This document shows, one piece after another, positions 62,690-64,000 of a stretch of 64,000 nt of DNA. The DNA comes from Trichopria drosophilae (taxonomy: Eukaryota; Arthropoda; Insecta; Hymenoptera; Diapriidae): positions 2,599,501-2,663,500 of the forward strand of contig CM059584.1 in NCBI GenBank assembly GCA_030407085.1, in the 5' to 3' direction. The notes under the pieces are model-generated. The model did not search any database. It worked only from the letters and a program-made list of their open reading frames with translations, and had not been told where the DNA came from. How positions within the stretch are numbered: position 1 is the stretch's first letter; each line of letters starts with the position of its first letter. The translations under genes were made by a program, and so were the position numbers.

Positions 62690-64000
62690 TCCAATATGGC
62701 GGCACAAAATTTTAATTTTAACTTTCGTACCATTCAAGCTTGTGGAGTCGTTAGTTATAAATAAAAAGTAATTATTCAAATATTTTTTGCCGGGGTCAGA
62801 AGAAAAATTATACAAATTTTGAATAGATAATAATGAAAATAGCGGCCAGAAAATTGAAAATATTGAGGAATTTCATTGAAATTTCGTATTAAATCGAAAA
62901 TTAGAAATCTAGTTATGATTCAAATGATCAAAACGGAGGGATAAAAACGAGTAATTAATAGTTTTAAATGGCAGCCATAACATTTAATATTCGGGAATTG
63001 TATTAAACTTTCTATCACGCTGAATTTTAAGACACCATTCAAACATTCAAAATGGAAGATAAAATTGAGCAGATACAAATCTAAAGCAAATAAAATATAA
63101 AATGGCGAACATAAAAAGCACAGAATTAATTTTTTTGTTGCAGTTTGTATCACTAGGTTCGTAGGGACTTTTATAGTTATAACACTAAAGTCACGATTGA
63201 AACATTCTAAATGGGAGGGGGGGGGGGGGGGAAAAAAAATCTAAAATGGCGGTCATAATATTGAAAATATTGACAAATTTTATTAAAATTTTGTACTATG
63301 AGGCTTTTGAAGTAATTAGTTATAAATCTAAAGTTTAAATAAATTTAAAGTCACGATTCAAATATTCAAAATGAAAGCATAAAATTAAATACATAAAAAT
63401 GTAAAATGGCAGCCATAAAATCGAAATTATTGACTTTAGTCATGTTTCTAAAGTCACGATTGATATCTTTCAAATGGAGGAATGAAAATGAGTAGATACA
63501 CATTTAAAATGGCGGCCATAAAACTGAAAATATTGACGAATTTCGTTGAATCTTATTATCAAGAGGCTCTTTAGTTCTAAATATAACGTCACGATTCAAA
63601 CATTTAAAATAAAAAGATAATGTTGAATAGAAAGTAATGTAAAATGGCTGACGTAATATGACAATATCGACCAATTTGGTTAAATCTTGATTTCTCGAGT
63701 TTATTGTCGTCGTTAGTTAGAAATCCTGAGATTCAAAATGGAGTTTCCTTTTTTCCTTTATTTACATTAAGTACAATGCCGTCTAGACCGAGAAATTACT
63801 CGTTTATTTTTATTTTATTCAAAATGGAGGGTCATAAATTGAATGGATATAATATAAAATGGCGGTCGTAAAATGGAAAATATTGCCAATTTTATCTTGA
63901 TATCACGAGGTCTTAGAGAGCCTTTAGTTATATATCTAAAGGCGCGATTGAAACCTTCAAAATGGATGATAAAATTGAATAGATAATAACCTACAATGGC
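62690..64000 (+). repeat. Degenerate ~137-bp tandem array with ATGGCGG motif
   Basis: AAAATGGCGGCCATAAAA-like words stand at about 62695, 62841, 62967, 63101, 63244, 63403, 63506, 63641, 63856 and 63993 (spacings 146, 126, 134, 143, 159, 103, 135, 215, 137). Most are followed by TGAAAATATTGAC, and between them TCTAAAGTCACGATT, CAAACATTCAAAATGGAGG and ATAAAATTGAATAGATA recur. The array runs off the window end. Confidence 0.75.
63217..63231 (+). repeat. Homopolymer G tract (15 G)
   Basis: An uninterrupted G run inside the ATGGCGG array, arising where the unit normally reads ATGGAGGG. Its length may be uncertain. Confidence 0.9.

Larger units (their letters stand above)
61819..64000 (-). other. 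5' side of the CAPSL-type gene: upstream intron, N-terminal exon not found
   Basis: No segment encodes the family's expected N-terminus (cysteine- and RG-containing stretch ending near GLxR). A minus-strand frame before a consensus donor CT|GTAAGAT at 62366 has the right phase but does not resemble it. The rest is a foldback MITE and the ATGGCGG array. Confidence 0.5.

Overview
The window is AT-rich animal nuclear DNA, almost certainly from an insect. Genes are interrupted by introns with GT-AG splice sites. One gene matches an insect-specific family (27 kDa haemolymph glycoprotein), another is a calcyphosine-like EF-hand gene, and the rest is dominated by decayed non-LTR retrotransposons, a tRNA-derived SINE and many small inverted-repeat elements. 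No bacterial, viral or organellar features were seen. I cannot name the species.

Two protein-coding genes can be reconstructed, both on the minus strand. (1) 8836-17266: a complete four-exon gene for a secreted 273-residue protein of the 27 kDa haemolymph glycoprotein family (DUF1397 type), with a signal peptide, 12 cysteines in the mature part, five N-glycosylation sequons and a plausible TATA/initiator promoter at 17297-17328. (2) 54922-61818: the last three coding exons of a calcyphosine-like (CAPSL-type) protein with four EF-hands. Its N-terminal exon was not found and probably lies beyond 64000. No single long open frame shows either gene; both come from joining exons at consensus splice sites.

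Transposon content by region: 5.5-7.2 kb, an internally deleted LINE (+) with a PHD-like finger/coiled-coil ORF1; 9.3, 20.7 and 38.4 kb, a small foldback family built on a GTCGG-TTTTT motif, which also forms a 1.7 kb GT-rich array at 34.7-36.4 kb; 11.5-12.6 kb, a 1 kb foldback element; 17.6 and 55.1 kb, two copies of another foldback family; 22.6, 33.0, 59.6, 61.2 and 61.9 kb, MITE-like elements with terminal inverted repeats; 33.6-33.8 kb, a LINE 3' tail with (ATT)n; 39.3-40.3 kb, a DNA element with 30-bp terminal repeats; 41.3-43.9 kb, a decayed LINE (-) preceded by an RNase H fragment; 49.1-49.5 kb, a tRNA-derived SINE. The CAPSL-type gene is flanked or interrupted by related ~137-bp repeat arrays (53.7-54.2 kb and 62.7-64.0 kb) carrying a regularly spaced ATGGCGG motif.

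Most remaining sequence (1-5.4, 18-22, 22.9-24.3, 36.4-38.3, 44-49 and 49.5-53 kb) is AT-rich and shows no gene I can support. I saw no clearly new molecular system. The most unusual items are the ATGGCGG arrays, the strand-asymmetric GT array and its link to the foldback family, and the nested repeat structures.
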